Origin: Methanobacteriota archaeon
GTDB taxonomy: Archaea > Halobacteriota > Methanosarcinia > Methanosarcinales > Methanoperedenaceae
Reading direction: 5' to 3'
DNA length: 9,148 nucleotides
Assembly: GCA_018899795.1 (NCBI GenBank)
Contig: JAHIHJ010000387.1
Location: 1-9,148, forward strand
Positions within the stretch are counted from its first letter, which is position 1. Each line of letters starts with the position of its first letter. The translations under genes and the position numbers were made by a program. Shown here piece after piece: positions 1 through 6,055 of the stretch. The notes beneath the pieces were generated by a model. It was not told the DNA's origin. It made no database searches and saw nothing but the letters and a program-made list of their open reading frames with translations.

Positions 1-28
1 CCACGTATGGCGATAGCCATACGTGTGG
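1..28. repeat. Inverted repeat (hairpin) at window edge
   Basis: The arm at 1-11 (CCACGTATGGC) faces GCCATACGTGTGG at 16-28 across a four-base loop. The left arm is cut by the window edge, and ten of its eleven visible bases can pair. It could be a terminator stem for a gene outside the window or part of the repeat-rich intergenic block that follows. No T tract follows it on the + strand. Confidence 0.5.
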
Positions 29-211
29 GCGACGTCAACTGGCGCAACGGTTGACGCGGATGCACACGGATTTCGTATCCGCGAAAATCCGTTAAATCCG
101 CGTCATCCGTGTTCCCGTCTCGGTAAATCTGCGTTCATCCGCTTTCATCTGCGGTTTGTGATTATCTGCAACAGGTGATTTCTTGTTAAACCCCGCCAAA
201 GGCGGCGCATC

Positions 212-240
212 CGCTGGGGTCTGGGGTCGCAACCCCAGCG
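212..240. repeat. 9-bp stem inverted repeat
   Basis: CGCTGGGGT at 212-220 pairs perfectly with ACCCCAGCG at 232-240 around an 11-base loop. A smaller CCGCC/GGCGG hairpin (193-205) lies just upstream. No T tract follows on either strand, so a terminator role is uncertain. The pair probably belongs to the dispersed repeat block. Confidence 0.45.
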
Positions 241-335
241 CCGTTAAGATATTAATGACCGAATGTGTTAATAGTATGTTCATCTGCTGTCAAGCATATC
301 GTATTGATGAGAACTGTGCAGAACCTTTCCTGCTA

Positions 336-354
336 CCCAAATTCTTAAATATTA
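336..354 (+). promoter_or_regulatory. Putative archaeal BRE/TATA box for the MNT gene
   Basis: CCCAAA at 336-341 resembles a BRE, and TTAAATATTA at 345-354 resembles an archaeal TATA box. The usual spacing of about 25 bases from TATA to transcription start predicts a start near 372-378. That coincides with the ATG at 375, so the message would be leaderless or nearly so. This fits the absence of a ribosome binding site. Confidence 0.45.
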
Positions 355-356
355 TC

Positions 357-392
357 GTTCACATATATGAACATATGTTCAAAATAATGAAC
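357..392. promoter_or_regulatory. Putative tandem operator, two GTTCA-N6-TGAAC sites
   Basis: Two inverted repeats of identical geometry lie in a row: GTTCA 357-361 with TGAAC 368-372, and GTTCA 377-381 with TGAAC 388-392. Both have six-base spacers and their phase is 20 bp. The inner half-sites also form a perfect 14-bp palindrome, TGAACATATGTTCA, at 368-381. The block covers the predicted transcription start and both candidate start codons (375, 387) of the winged-helix/nucleotidyltransferase gene. This is the expected place for an autorepressor site. Binding itself is inferred. Confidence 0.5.
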
Positions 393-914
393 GTATTCTC
401 AAAGCCATCTATACAAATAATACAATATCTTGGTCGAAGATATCGGGATGGCTACTATGTACGAGAGATATCAAGAAATCTTAGTATCAGTCTGGGGTCA
501 ACTAGCCAGAGCCTGAGATCACTGGAAGAAGCCGGACTTGTTTTAAGAGAGCATAGGGGCAGGCTTGTAATATATAGGGCGAACATGGAAAATTTCCTGC
601 TCAGGGAGTTCAAGATACTTCTCACCCTTCTGGAAATAGATCCGTTCATTCTACCTTTAAAAGAAATCTCATCAAGGATCATCCTTTTCGGAAGCTGCGC
701 TGAAGGGGAGGATACAATAGACAGCGATATAGATATTTTCATAGAATCAGTTGATAAAAGAGAAATTGCCATTCTTCATGATCGTTATCAAGAGGATATC
801 CCAAGGAAGATATCTCCTATCATTCTTGATTCCACCGAATTCAGGAAACTGGAGGCAAAGGATAGACCACTTTTCGAAAGGATTAACATGGGAATGGTAA
901 TCCATAAAGTATAA
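375..914 (+). CDS. Winged-helix MNT-type nucleotidyltransferase, antitoxin of a MNT-HEPN pair
   Basis: From the ATG at 375 this is a 179-residue protein. Residues about 5-72 form a winged helix-turn-helix (ISRNLSISLGSTSQSLRSLE, then a wing with REHRGRLVIYR). Residues about 98-176 form a minimal nucleotidyltransferase domain with the motif G106-S107-X10-D118-I-D120. D152 is a likely third carboxylate. Known MNT antitoxins of this type adenylylate a tyrosine of the partner HEPN toxin and so silence it. The gene overlaps the HEPN remnant by one base (TAATG). The frame stays open back to 183, but that stretch is repeat DNA with no domain content. The start at 375 (or 387) sits at the TATA spacing and just before the winged helix. 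The N-terminal DNA-binding domain suggests autorepression through the adjacent inverted repeats. Confidence 0.75.
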   Translation: MFKIMNVFSKPSIQIIQYLGRRYRDGYYVREISRNLSISLGSTSQSLRSLEEAGLVLREHRGRLVIYRANMENFLLREFKILLTLLEIDPFILPLKEISSRIILFGSCAEGEDTIDSDIDIFIESVDKREIAILHDRYQEDIPRKISPIILDSTEFRKLEAKDRPLFERINMGMVIHKV

Positions 915-1096
915 TGAGATATCAGTTTGAAAAGTGTCTCGAAAAAGGGAAGATAGTAAAGATAGAAATTGCGCCTGATCTGATATCAAAAGAGATCGAT
1001 GAGGCAAAAAACGATCTTAATTCATGCGACATATCCATACAGGAAAGTAATTTCAAATGGGCGATAAAATATGAGGATTCAGCAAAGATCATTTAA
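914..1096 (+). pseudogene. Truncated HEPN-domain protein (toxin remnant)
   Basis: The 60-residue product begins MRYQFEKCLEKGKIVKIE and continues through the first helices of an archaeal HEPN-domain protein up to NFKWA. Family members usually run to about 120-140 residues. After FKWA they continue with a helix rich in Y/F/A, followed by the catalytic R-X4-6-H motif. Here FKWA is followed directly by IKYEDSAKII and a stop, so no R-X4-H motif exists. The tail resembles the late-family Y-S-E-E-S-A-K-x-I segment, which would fit an internal deletion joining start to end; this part is inference. The gene follows the MNT gene with a TAATG overlap, as in intact pairs. A nuclease role is unlikely for this fragment. 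Confidence 0.6.
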
Positions 1097-1196
1097 GTCC
1101 CTTCTGGACTCGCTTTTTTGACTCTACCGCATCCCCTTCTGCTTTTACAAGCCCGATTATGTCCTTCAATGTCCTTTTTTTTCTCGGTTGCACCAT
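1089..1196 (-). CDS. Possible 35-residue basic protein coupled to mutS
   Basis: An ATG at 1196-1194 shares one base with the mutS stop codon (TAATG), and AGGAG lies four bases upstream of it within the last mutS codons. The 35-residue product starts MVQPRKKRTLKDIIGLVKAE and is strongly basic with an amphipathic middle. It ends in TGA at 1091-1089, overlapping the last bases of the convergent HEPN remnant. Start/stop overlap plus a ribosome binding site is the signature of translational coupling. However, the ORF is very short and I recognise no family. It could instead be the 5' remnant of a longer gene that followed mutS. Confidence 0.3.
   Translation of the reverse strand: MVQPRKKRTLKDIIGLVKAEGDAVESKKRVQKGLK
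1096..1119 (+). terminator. Terminator after the HEPN remnant
   Basis: AGTCC (1096-1100) pairs with GGACT (1106-1110) around a five-base loop. CGC and six Ts (1114-1119) follow on the + strand, directly after the HEPN stop codon. The position between two convergent genes fits a transcription terminator. The stem is short. Confidence 0.45.
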
Positions 1197-3796
1197 TATT
1201 CTCCTGCCTTCTTCTTCATCGCCGCCAGCGCATTGAGCGCCTCAAGAGGCGTCATGGCATCCACATTCAGGTTCTTCAATTCCTCGACAACGGGAGATTC
1301 CTTTTTCTCCTCAGCACCGAAAAGCACGACCTGCGTGTATCTTGAGCTATCCTTTCCTCTCACGATCTGGCTCCCATCCTCCAGCTCTTTCAATATCTCC
1401 TTCGCCCTCTGCGTAACCTTAAGCGGCACTCCAGCCAGCCGCGCCACATGAATGCCGTAGCTCCTGTCCGTGGCACCAGGGATGATCTTTCGCAGGAACA
1501 CAAGGTCGCTGCCTTCTTCTTTCACCGCAATGTGATAGTTCTTCACCCTCTTAAGGACTCCTTCGACCGCGGTAAGCTGGTGGTAATGCGTGGCAAAAAG
1601 CGAGCGCACCCCCACGCGGTCTTTGTTGTGGATGAACTCTACAACGGCTTTTGCGATGCTGAAGCCGTCGTATGTGCTTGTGCCCCTTCCTATTTCATCA
1701 AGCAGGATGAAGCTCTTCGGAGTTGCATTATTCAGTATGTTCGCAAGTTCTACCATTTCTATCATGAAAGTGCTCTGCCCGCTGGCAAGATCGTCAAAGG
1801 CGCCAACGCGCGTGAATATCCTGTCAACGATGCCCACTGATGCGTAAGATGCGGGCACGAAGCTCCCGAGCTGAGCCATTATCACGATCAGCGCATTCTG
1901 CCTCATGTAGGTGGATTTTCCAGCCATGTTGGGACCTGTTATGAGAAGGAACTGGTTCTCCTGGCAGTCCATTTGCGTATCATTCGGGACAAAGCCTGAA
2001 AGCGTTCTTTCTACTACAGGATGCCTGCCATCACGGATCAGGATATTTCCGCTCTCGTTCACTTCAGGTCTCACATACCTGTTATTGACCGCTACTTCGG
2101 CAAGGTTCGAAATGACATCTATTTCTCCGAGCGCGGCAGCCGTCGTCTGCAATTCCTTTGCCTGCGCTGCGATCTGATAATTGATATCCGTGAAAAGCTC
2201 AAACTCAAGCGCTACCCTTTTTTCATCAGCAGAGAGTATCAGCACCTCTTTTTCCTTGAGTTCAGGCGTGTAGAAGCGCTCGCTGTTCGCTGTTGTCTGC
2301 TTTCTTATGTAATCAGATGGCACCTGCGCCAGATTGGATTTGGTTACCTCAATGTAGTAACCAAAGACAGAATTATAACCGATCTTAAGCGATTTTATTC
2401 CGGTGCGGTCACGCTCTTTCTGCTGCATCTGCGCTATCCAGTCCTTGCCGTGGTGCGACATTAGTTTAAACTCATCCAGTTTCTCGTTGTAGCCTTCCTT
2501 TATCATCCCTCCTTCCCGGACACTAAGAGGCGGTTCGTCCATGATAGCCCGCGTAAGTAAAGCCACAACATCGCCAAAATCCCCAAGCGACTGGATGATG
2601 TTCATCAGCAACCCCGATTTGATATCGCTTTCCTTAAGGGATCTTGAAATTTCAGGCAGAGCAGTGAGAGATACCTTGAGAGCTATCAGGTCACGCGCGT
2701 TCGAGTTCCCATAAACGATGCGCCCGATGAGGCGTTCGATATCCCTGACCCTGCCAAGCTGCGAGCGCAGGTCAAAGCGCAGCAGCGTCTTTTTCACGAG
2801 TTCATCTACCGCATCAAGTCTTTCTGCGATCTTACCTGCCTGGATAAGGGGTTTGAGGAGCATTTTCCGGAGCATCCGCCCGCCCATGGGCGTTCTTGTG
2901 CTGTCGAGAATGCTCAGCAGGGATGAATTATCACCGCGCACTCCCTGTATTATCTCAAGATTGCGCAACGTGATGGAATCCAGAACCATGAACTCGTTCT
3001 CGAAATAAGTCCTGACAGACTGGATATGAGCCAGGTCTCTCATCTGCGTGGTCTTTGCATACAGAAGTGCGGCGCCAGATGAGGAAATTGCATGTGGTAG
3101 CGCCTCGCATCCCATGCCTTCAAGCGTTAGAACGCCAAAATGACTGATGAGGGTTTCACGCGCGGTTTTTTTATCAAAAGCGTCTGCATCGAATTTATTT
3201 AGCACGATGCTGTGTTCTTTCAGTCTGTCATTAAGTCTCTTATTATCAAAAAGCAAAGGCGGAAGGACGCATTCAGCTGGACGCATCCGCGACGCCTCGC
3301 TAATTATCCTTTCGTAATTCCCGTTATCTGAGAACTGCGTGGTCATGAACTCGCCCGTGCTCACATCCAGGAACGATACACCGAACTCTGCGCCATCGCC
3401 AGATATGGACATCAGGTAATTGTTGGATTGGTCGCAGATCAGGGATGGATCAATAACAGTGCCTGGGGTGATGACCCTGACCACGCCGCGCTTCACAACG
3501 CCTTTGGCGTTCTTCGGGTCTTCAAGCTGCTCGCATATCGCCACTTTGTATCCTTTTTTTATGAGTTTTGGGAGGTAGGAGTCCACGGCATGATAAGGGA
3601 TGCCTGCAAGGGGCATGTTCTCGCCATCTTTATCCCTGCCGCGGGATGTGAGTGTGATCTCAAGCTCTTTTGCTATCACCTTTGCGTCGTCGCCAAAGGA
3701 CTCGTAGAAGTCGCCCATCCTGAAAAATATGAGGGCATCTTTATGCTTTTCCTTTGCTTCGTAGTACTGGCGCATGGCTGGCGTCATCTTATCCAT
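1196..3796 (-). CDS. mutS: DNA mismatch repair ATPase MutS
   Basis: This 866-residue protein is full length for the MutS1 family, which recognises mismatches and small loops and starts strand-specific repair. The N-terminal mismatch-binding domain carries the Phe-X-Glu motif as F30-Y31-E32 (RMGDFYESF). Connector and core/clamp domains follow. The ATPase has a Walker A GPNMAGKST (621-629), signature DDLASGQSTF (669-678), Walker B FILLDEIGRGTS (696-707) and the ATHYH loop (735-739). The tail keeps the TPLEALNAL motif (849-857), and QVVLF at 822-826 resembles a sliding-clamp motif. The ATG at 3796 has a GAGGAG ribosome binding site eight bases upstream. The gene follows the CcmC-like gene by 34 bases, so they are probably cotranscribed. 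No mutL lies in the window. Archaeal MutS1 genes are generally regarded as acquired from bacteria. Confidence 0.97.
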   Translation of the reverse strand: MDKMTPAMRQYYEAKEKHKDALIFFRMGDFYESFGDDAKVIAKELEITLTSRGRDKDGENMPLAGIPYHAVDSYLPKLIKKGYKVAICEQLEDPKNAKGVVKRGVVRVITPGTVIDPSLICDQSNNYLMSISGDGAEFGVSFLDVSTGEFMTTQFSDNGNYERIISEASRMRPAECVLPPLLFDNKRLNDRLKEHSIVLNKFDADAFDKKTARETLISHFGVLTLEGMGCEALPHAISSSGAALLYAKTTQMRDLAHIQSVRTYFENEFMVLDSITLRNLEIIQGVRGDNSSLLSILDSTRTPMGGRMLRKMLLKPLIQAGKIAERLDAVDELVKKTLLRFDLRSQLGRVRDIERLIGRIVYGNSNARDLIALKVSLTALPEISRSLKESDIKSGLLMNIIQSLGDFGDVVALLTRAIMDEPPLSVREGGMIKEGYNEKLDEFKLMSHHGKDWIAQMQQKERDRTGIKSLKIGYNSVFGYYIEVTKSNLAQVPSDYIRKQTTANSERFYTPELKEKEVLILSADEKRVALEFELFTDINYQIAAQAKELQTTAAALGEIDVISNLAEVAVNNRYVRPEVNESGNILIRDGRHPVVERTLSGFVPNDTQMDCQENQFLLITGPNMAGKSTYMRQNALIVIMAQLGSFVPASYASVGIVDRIFTRVGAFDDLASGQSTFMIEMVELANILNNATPKSFILLDEIGRGTSTYDGFSIAKAVVEFIHNKDRVGVRSLFATHYHQLTAVEGVLKRVKNYHIAVKEEGSDLVFLRKIIPGATDRSYGIHVARLAGVPLKVTQRAKEILKELEDGSQIVRGKDSSRYTQVVLFGAEEKKESPVVEELKNLNVDAMTPLEALNALAAMKKKAGE

Positions 3797-3830
3797 TTGC
3801 TCTTCTCCTCGGTTTGATATGCCCTTGTTC

Positions 3831-4451
3831 CTATTTTTGCTTTTTGATCCAGCGCACTGTCATGACTGAGGCTGCTAGAAATACCAGTGTGATCAAAAAG
3901 AAAAATGTTCTTATGGACGGTTCAGATGCGCCGAATGGATTATCAGGATGCAGTATCTTCCCTGCGCTTCCCATTATCGCCCACACAGACATAGCCAGCC
4001 CGATACCAAGAAGGGATATTATTTTACGATCATCGATCGAAGTGGAAATAAAATAAACACCCACTGATAGCAGGGAGATGATGATCGTAGCAGCGAACCT
4101 GGGTTCGCCCGGATTGATGCCACCCCATGCGATCACCGAGGTCAGGTCGCCGATTATGGTAGCTGCGACCCAGTAGATAACAGCCGTTTTTTCGATGGCA
4201 AAGAGCATTTTGAATTTCATCCTGCTCCTGAAAAGCGTTATGATGCTTACCAAACCAACTGCTGTGAACAGGGAGAGACCTGCTGTTACAAGGGCGCCAT
4301 GAAGGTATATCAATTTCAAAATCGCGCCCAGTTCTTTATCTTCCGGTGACAGAAGTATCAACAGGGATCCGATAAACAGGGTGAGTATTAATGCCAGAGG
4401 GTATTTTTTTGGGATTTTTTTCAGTATATCCATGCTGGCTAATATTGTCAC
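3831..4451 (-). CDS. Six-helix membrane protein resembling CcmC (cytochrome c assembly)
   Basis: The 206-residue product has six predicted membrane segments, at about 19-36, 46-72, 86-105, 119-137, 143-161 and 181-199. Three features line up with CcmC, which binds heme and hands it on during cytochrome c maturation. The first is a YLH motif with H51 at the start of helix 2. The second is a loop WGGINPGEPR (109-118) between helices 3 and 4, where CcmC has its Trp-rich WG..W.WDxR segment. The third is H168 (ILHPDNP) between helices 5 and 6. The Trp-rich loop is degenerate, so this is a divergent member at best and the function is inferred. The start is a GTG at 4451 or an ATG at 4433. Neither has a ribosome binding site, and the TATA-like box at 4472-4480 places a leaderless start at 4451. 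mutS follows 34 bases downstream. Confidence 0.6.
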   Translation of the reverse strand: MTILASMDILKKIPKKYPLALILTLFIGSLLILLSPEDKELGAILKLIYLHGALVTAGLSLFTAVGLVSIITLFRSRMKFKMLFAIEKTAVIYWVAATIIGDLTSVIAWGGINPGEPRFAATIIISLLSVGVYFISTSIDDRKIISLLGIGLAMSVWAIMGSAGKILHPDNPFGASEPSIRTFFFLITLVFLAASVMTVRWIKKQK

Positions 4452-4471
4452 ATTCGGTAAAATAGTATCCC

Positions 4472-4480
4472 AATATTAAA
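4472..4480 (-). promoter_or_regulatory. Putative TATA box for the CcmC-like/mutS transcript
   Basis: On the - strand the sequence reads TTTAATATT, centred about 25 bases upstream of the GTG at 4451. That is the spacing expected for a leaderless archaeal transcript. It lies between the upstream lipoprotein terminator and the CcmC-like start, so it would drive that gene and mutS. Confidence 0.35.
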
Positions 4481-4502
4481 AACGATATTTAGTTTATGAA
4501 AC

Positions 4503-4536
4503 AAAAAAGAAAAAAAAAGGCTCAGATCAATGAGCC
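4503..4536 (-). terminator. Hairpin/T-tract terminator of the lipoprotein gene
   Basis: On the - strand GGCTCA (4536-4531) pairs perfectly with TGAGCC (4524-4519) around a six-base loop. Two T runs (eight, then seven, broken by one C) extend from 4518 to 4503. The lipoprotein stop codon (4524-4522) lies inside the stem. The poly-T stretch is typical of archaeal termination and separates this locus from the downstream CcmC-like/mutS genes. Confidence 0.7.
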
Positions 4537-4740
4537 CATATCGACATTCTCATCTTCGCTTGTTAGCGGTTCCTCTACAAGCAGGTCTTTTTCACCAGGA
4601 ACGCTTATGTTCCCTTCAAGCCCTGCCTCTTGCGGGGTCGGCGTCTGTGAAGGCTGCTCGGCGGCTTTCTTGCTCGTGCAGCCAGAGAACAACACCCCGA
4701 TGATAAGAAGACCCACAAGGATCAGGTGTAGCTTTTTCAT
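4522..4740 (-). CDS. Small predicted lipoprotein
   Basis: The 72-residue product has a positively charged start (MKK), a hydrophobic stretch at 4-18 and a lipobox FSGC with C21. It should be exported and lipid-anchored to the outer face of the membrane. The mature part is a T/P/Q-rich linker and an acidic tail (VEEPLTSEDENVDMGSLI), with no recognisable catalytic domain. The ribosome binding site is strong (AAGGAGG, eight bases before the ATG). The start codon overlaps the stop of the upstream coiled-coil frame (ATGA), so both were evolved as one translational unit. With a TAA now inside that upstream gene, lipoprotein translation would rely on its own ribosome binding site. It may be a partner or anchor of the secreted repeat/coiled-coil protein encoded upstream; that is inference. 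Confidence 0.75.
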   Translation of the reverse strand: MKKLHLILVGLLIIGVLFSGCTSKKAAEQPSQTPTPQEAGLEGNISVPGEKDLLVEEPLTSEDENVDMGSLI

Positions 4741-5018
4741 CTTGTATTCCTCCTTGTAACTGCTTTACTCCGGATATTCTTGAACATTTCCTGTGCTTTC
4801 TTGAGGTCTTGCTGGGCTCCGGTAAAGTCGCCAGCCTTGTATTTAGTCTCTGCCGAATCCACAATACCCTTTATTTCCTCAAGTCCCGCTTTTTCAGCAG
4901 ACACATCTACACCTCGCTTCTCAAACCCATCCAGAACTGTTTCGCTCTTTGATATAATGTCTCTTGCAACTCTTATCGCATTAGCGAACCTCTGGCTCTG
5001 CCCGGTTGTCTTTGCGAT
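4737..5018 (-). pseudogene. C-terminal part of the coiled-coil gene, cut off by an in-frame TAA
   Basis: Immediately after the TAA at 5021-5019, the same frame stays open for 93 codons. It ends at the TGA (4739-4737) that overlaps the lipoprotein start. The encoded segment is helical and charged, and looks like a continuation of the upstream ORF: it repeats a GVDVSA motif and a following L-(D/E)-E-I pattern also present there (codons 106-120). It holds no start codon with a ribosome binding site near its beginning; the only ATG is near the end, in EMFK. It is therefore most simply the 3' part of one gene split by a nonsense change (for example GAA or CAA to TAA) or by a base-call error. Independent expression is unlikely. 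Confidence 0.7.
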
Positions 5019-5528
5019 TTATACAAGCTCTCTATACTTGTTCTTTATTTCCTCTCGTACGGTCTTGAATGCTTCAACTTCAGGTTTCGTACACTTTCCG
5101 ATACCTTCTCCATCGCATGCAGCAATCCCTTCGTTCATGGCATCCACAAAAGCGCTTCTGAGGTTGCTTATCTCATCAAGCTTTACCTGGAGCGCGCTCA
5201 CATCGACACCCTTTTCCTTTGCCTTATCCAGCCTTCCCTGGGCTCGTGCCAGCGCAAGGTCAAAGAACTCAAGGTTCCTGTTCTTTCTTGCTTCCCTGGC
5301 TTCGGTCACGAGAGAGTCGAAATAATCGCTGTTCGCTTCAAGTGCAGAGTTCAGGGCATCTCTTGCGCCTGCTTCATTTCCTGCAATAAGCAATTTAGTT
5401 TCAGTCCTGAAGCTTGTGACAGTGTCTTTCATTTGCGAGATTATTCTCCTTCCTCCCTGGTAATCGTTCTTTTCAGCCGCAGTTCTTAACTGGTCTGCAA
5501 GGGAAACGAACTTTTCCTTCAGTGTCAC
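5019..5528 (-). CDS. Coiled-coil protein, first part of a gene interrupted by TAA
   Basis: The 169-residue product is almost wholly helical and rich in charged residues and alanine, with heptad-like spacing from about 5 to 130. Two cysteines, C138 and C146, flank a short glycine-rich loop (CDGEGIGKC). They could form a disulfide if the protein is exported. No signal peptide is present. The start is a GTG at 5528 whose bases overlap the stop of the upstream repeat ORF (GTGA), with no ribosome binding site. Either it is translated by coupling, or it was originally fused in frame to the upstream secreted protein. Upstream of the GTG this frame reads KDASKLV without a stop, which would join smoothly after one added base. 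It ends at TAA 5021-5019, yet the frame continues for 93 more codons. I recognise no named family. Confidence 0.55.
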   Translation of the reverse strand: MTLKEKFVSLADQLRTAAEKNDYQGGRRIISQMKDTVTSFRTETKLLIAGNEAGARDALNSALEANSDYFDSLVTEAREARKNRNLEFFDLALARAQGRLDKAKEKGVDVSALQVKLDEISNLRSAFVDAMNEGIAACDGEGIGKCTKPEVEAFKTVREEIKNKYRELV

Positions 5529-6028
5529 AAGTTTTGAAGCGTCTTTGCAGTTGCGGCTTCTGACGCTGTCTCTGCGTTGGGTTCTGTTATTGTCTCAACA
5601 GTTGGCACATATGCCGGTTCACTATCAACAGGCGCTGAATTCACCTCTGCTTCGGTGATGTCTGATGTCGTAAGTTCATTTGCCTTGTATCCTTCATTGA
5701 CGATCCAGACCACATCAGTCTTTCGCAATTCGCCATGCTTGATGGCTTCGAGCAGTATCCATCTCATGTCATCCCTGGTAAGTTCTCTTGCTTTGTAACC
5801 TTCCACTATGAGCCATTTGACATCAGCCCGTGTGAGTTCGCCGTTCTTGTAAGCATGGGTTATTATCCATGCTACGTCGTCGCGTTTGAGTTCACCGGCT
5901 TTATATGCTTCCGTAATAAGGAACTTCATATCTGCCTTTGTGAGCTTGCCTTCTTTATACATTTCACCAAGCAGCCACCTCAAATCATCTCTCTTGAGAA
6001 GGTTACGGTTATAAGCCGCTGTTATCAC
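5525..6028 (-). CDS. 18-residue-repeat protein, main part of a frameshifted secreted-protein gene
   Basis: Residues 10-117 are six consecutive 18-residue units of the form E-L-T-R-D-D-V-K-W-L-I-x-E-A-Y-K-x-G. A half unit precedes them, followed by an acidic T/P/E-rich linker (126-160). Each unit has a conserved D-(V/M/L)-x-W/F core and a Y-K-x-G end, so the array should fold as short stacked amphipathic helices. The GTG at 6028 falls in the middle of a repeat. Upstream of it the same frame encodes TLTKADLKK, the missing first half of that unit, so this is not a natural N-terminus. The true beginning is the signal-peptide ORF at 6234-6034, reached by a one-base frame change near 6068-6085. I cannot name the family. 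Binding or structural surface roles are plausible but unproven. Confidence 0.55.
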   Translation of the reverse strand: MITAAYNRNLLKRDDLRWLLGEMYKEGKLTKADMKFLITEAYKAGELKRDDVAWIITHAYKNGELTRADVKWLIVEGYKARELTRDDMRWILLEAIKHGELRKTDVVWIVNEGYKANELTTSDITEAEVNSAPVDSEPAYVPTVETITEPNAETASEAATAKTLQNL

Positions 6029-6055
6029 TTTTTTCAGGTCTGCTTTTGTAAGCGT
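5678..6055 (-). repeat. Tandem 54-bp coding repeats (seven full units)
   Basis: Seven 18-codon units run from 6055 down to 5678. An eighth, upstream unit (about 6108-6056) is one base short, and a partial unit follows (ELTTSDI). The units are conserved in protein (L-T-K/R-x-D, W/F, Y-K, G) but diverged in DNA, so the array is old rather than a recent slippage product. Confidence 0.8.

Larger units (their letters stand above)
1..344. repeat. Repeat-rich intergenic region, no gene
   Basis: No convincing gene lies here. From about 60 to 165 the sequence is a run of degenerate short repeats of the kind ATCCGCG-TCATCCG-TG, AAATCTGCG-TTCATCCG and TTCATCTGCGG, read on the + strand. Similar phrases are widespread as dispersed intergenic repeats in many prokaryotic genomes (recalled, not searched). 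It also holds inverted repeats: CGGATTT 67-73 with AAATCCG 85-91, CACGGAT 65-71 with ATCCGTG 105-111, CCGCC 193-197 with GGCGG 201-205, and CGCTGGGGT 212-220 with ACCCCAGCG 232-240. Open frames across it are low-complexity products of the repeats. Confidence 0.6.

Noticed and set aside
60..165. CRISPR-like array
   Set aside because: The repeated phrases are short, imperfect and unevenly spaced, with no constant repeat and no unique spacers.
92..283. Minus-strand 63-codon frame
   Set aside because: It is generated by the degenerate repeats and GC-rich inverted repeats. Peptides of this type are common artefacts of such elements.
183..374. Upstream extension of the nucleotidyltransferase reading frame to an alternative start at 183
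   Set aside because: The added 64 codons lie in repeat-rich intergenic DNA, encode no domain and would run through the TATA-like box. The ATG at 375 fits the winged-helix start.
2021..2464. Plus-strand frames within mutS
   Set aside because: mutS is intact and full length on the other strand. These frames show no family features.
5019..5021. Pyrrolysine-type recoding at the in-frame stop
   Set aside because: Pyrrolysine uses TAG, whereas this codon is TAA.
4780..5325. Plus-strand 181-codon frame opposite the coiled-coil gene
   Set aside because: Its serine/leucine-rich sequence is the antisense shadow of a charged helical coding region. It has no ribosome binding site or domain.
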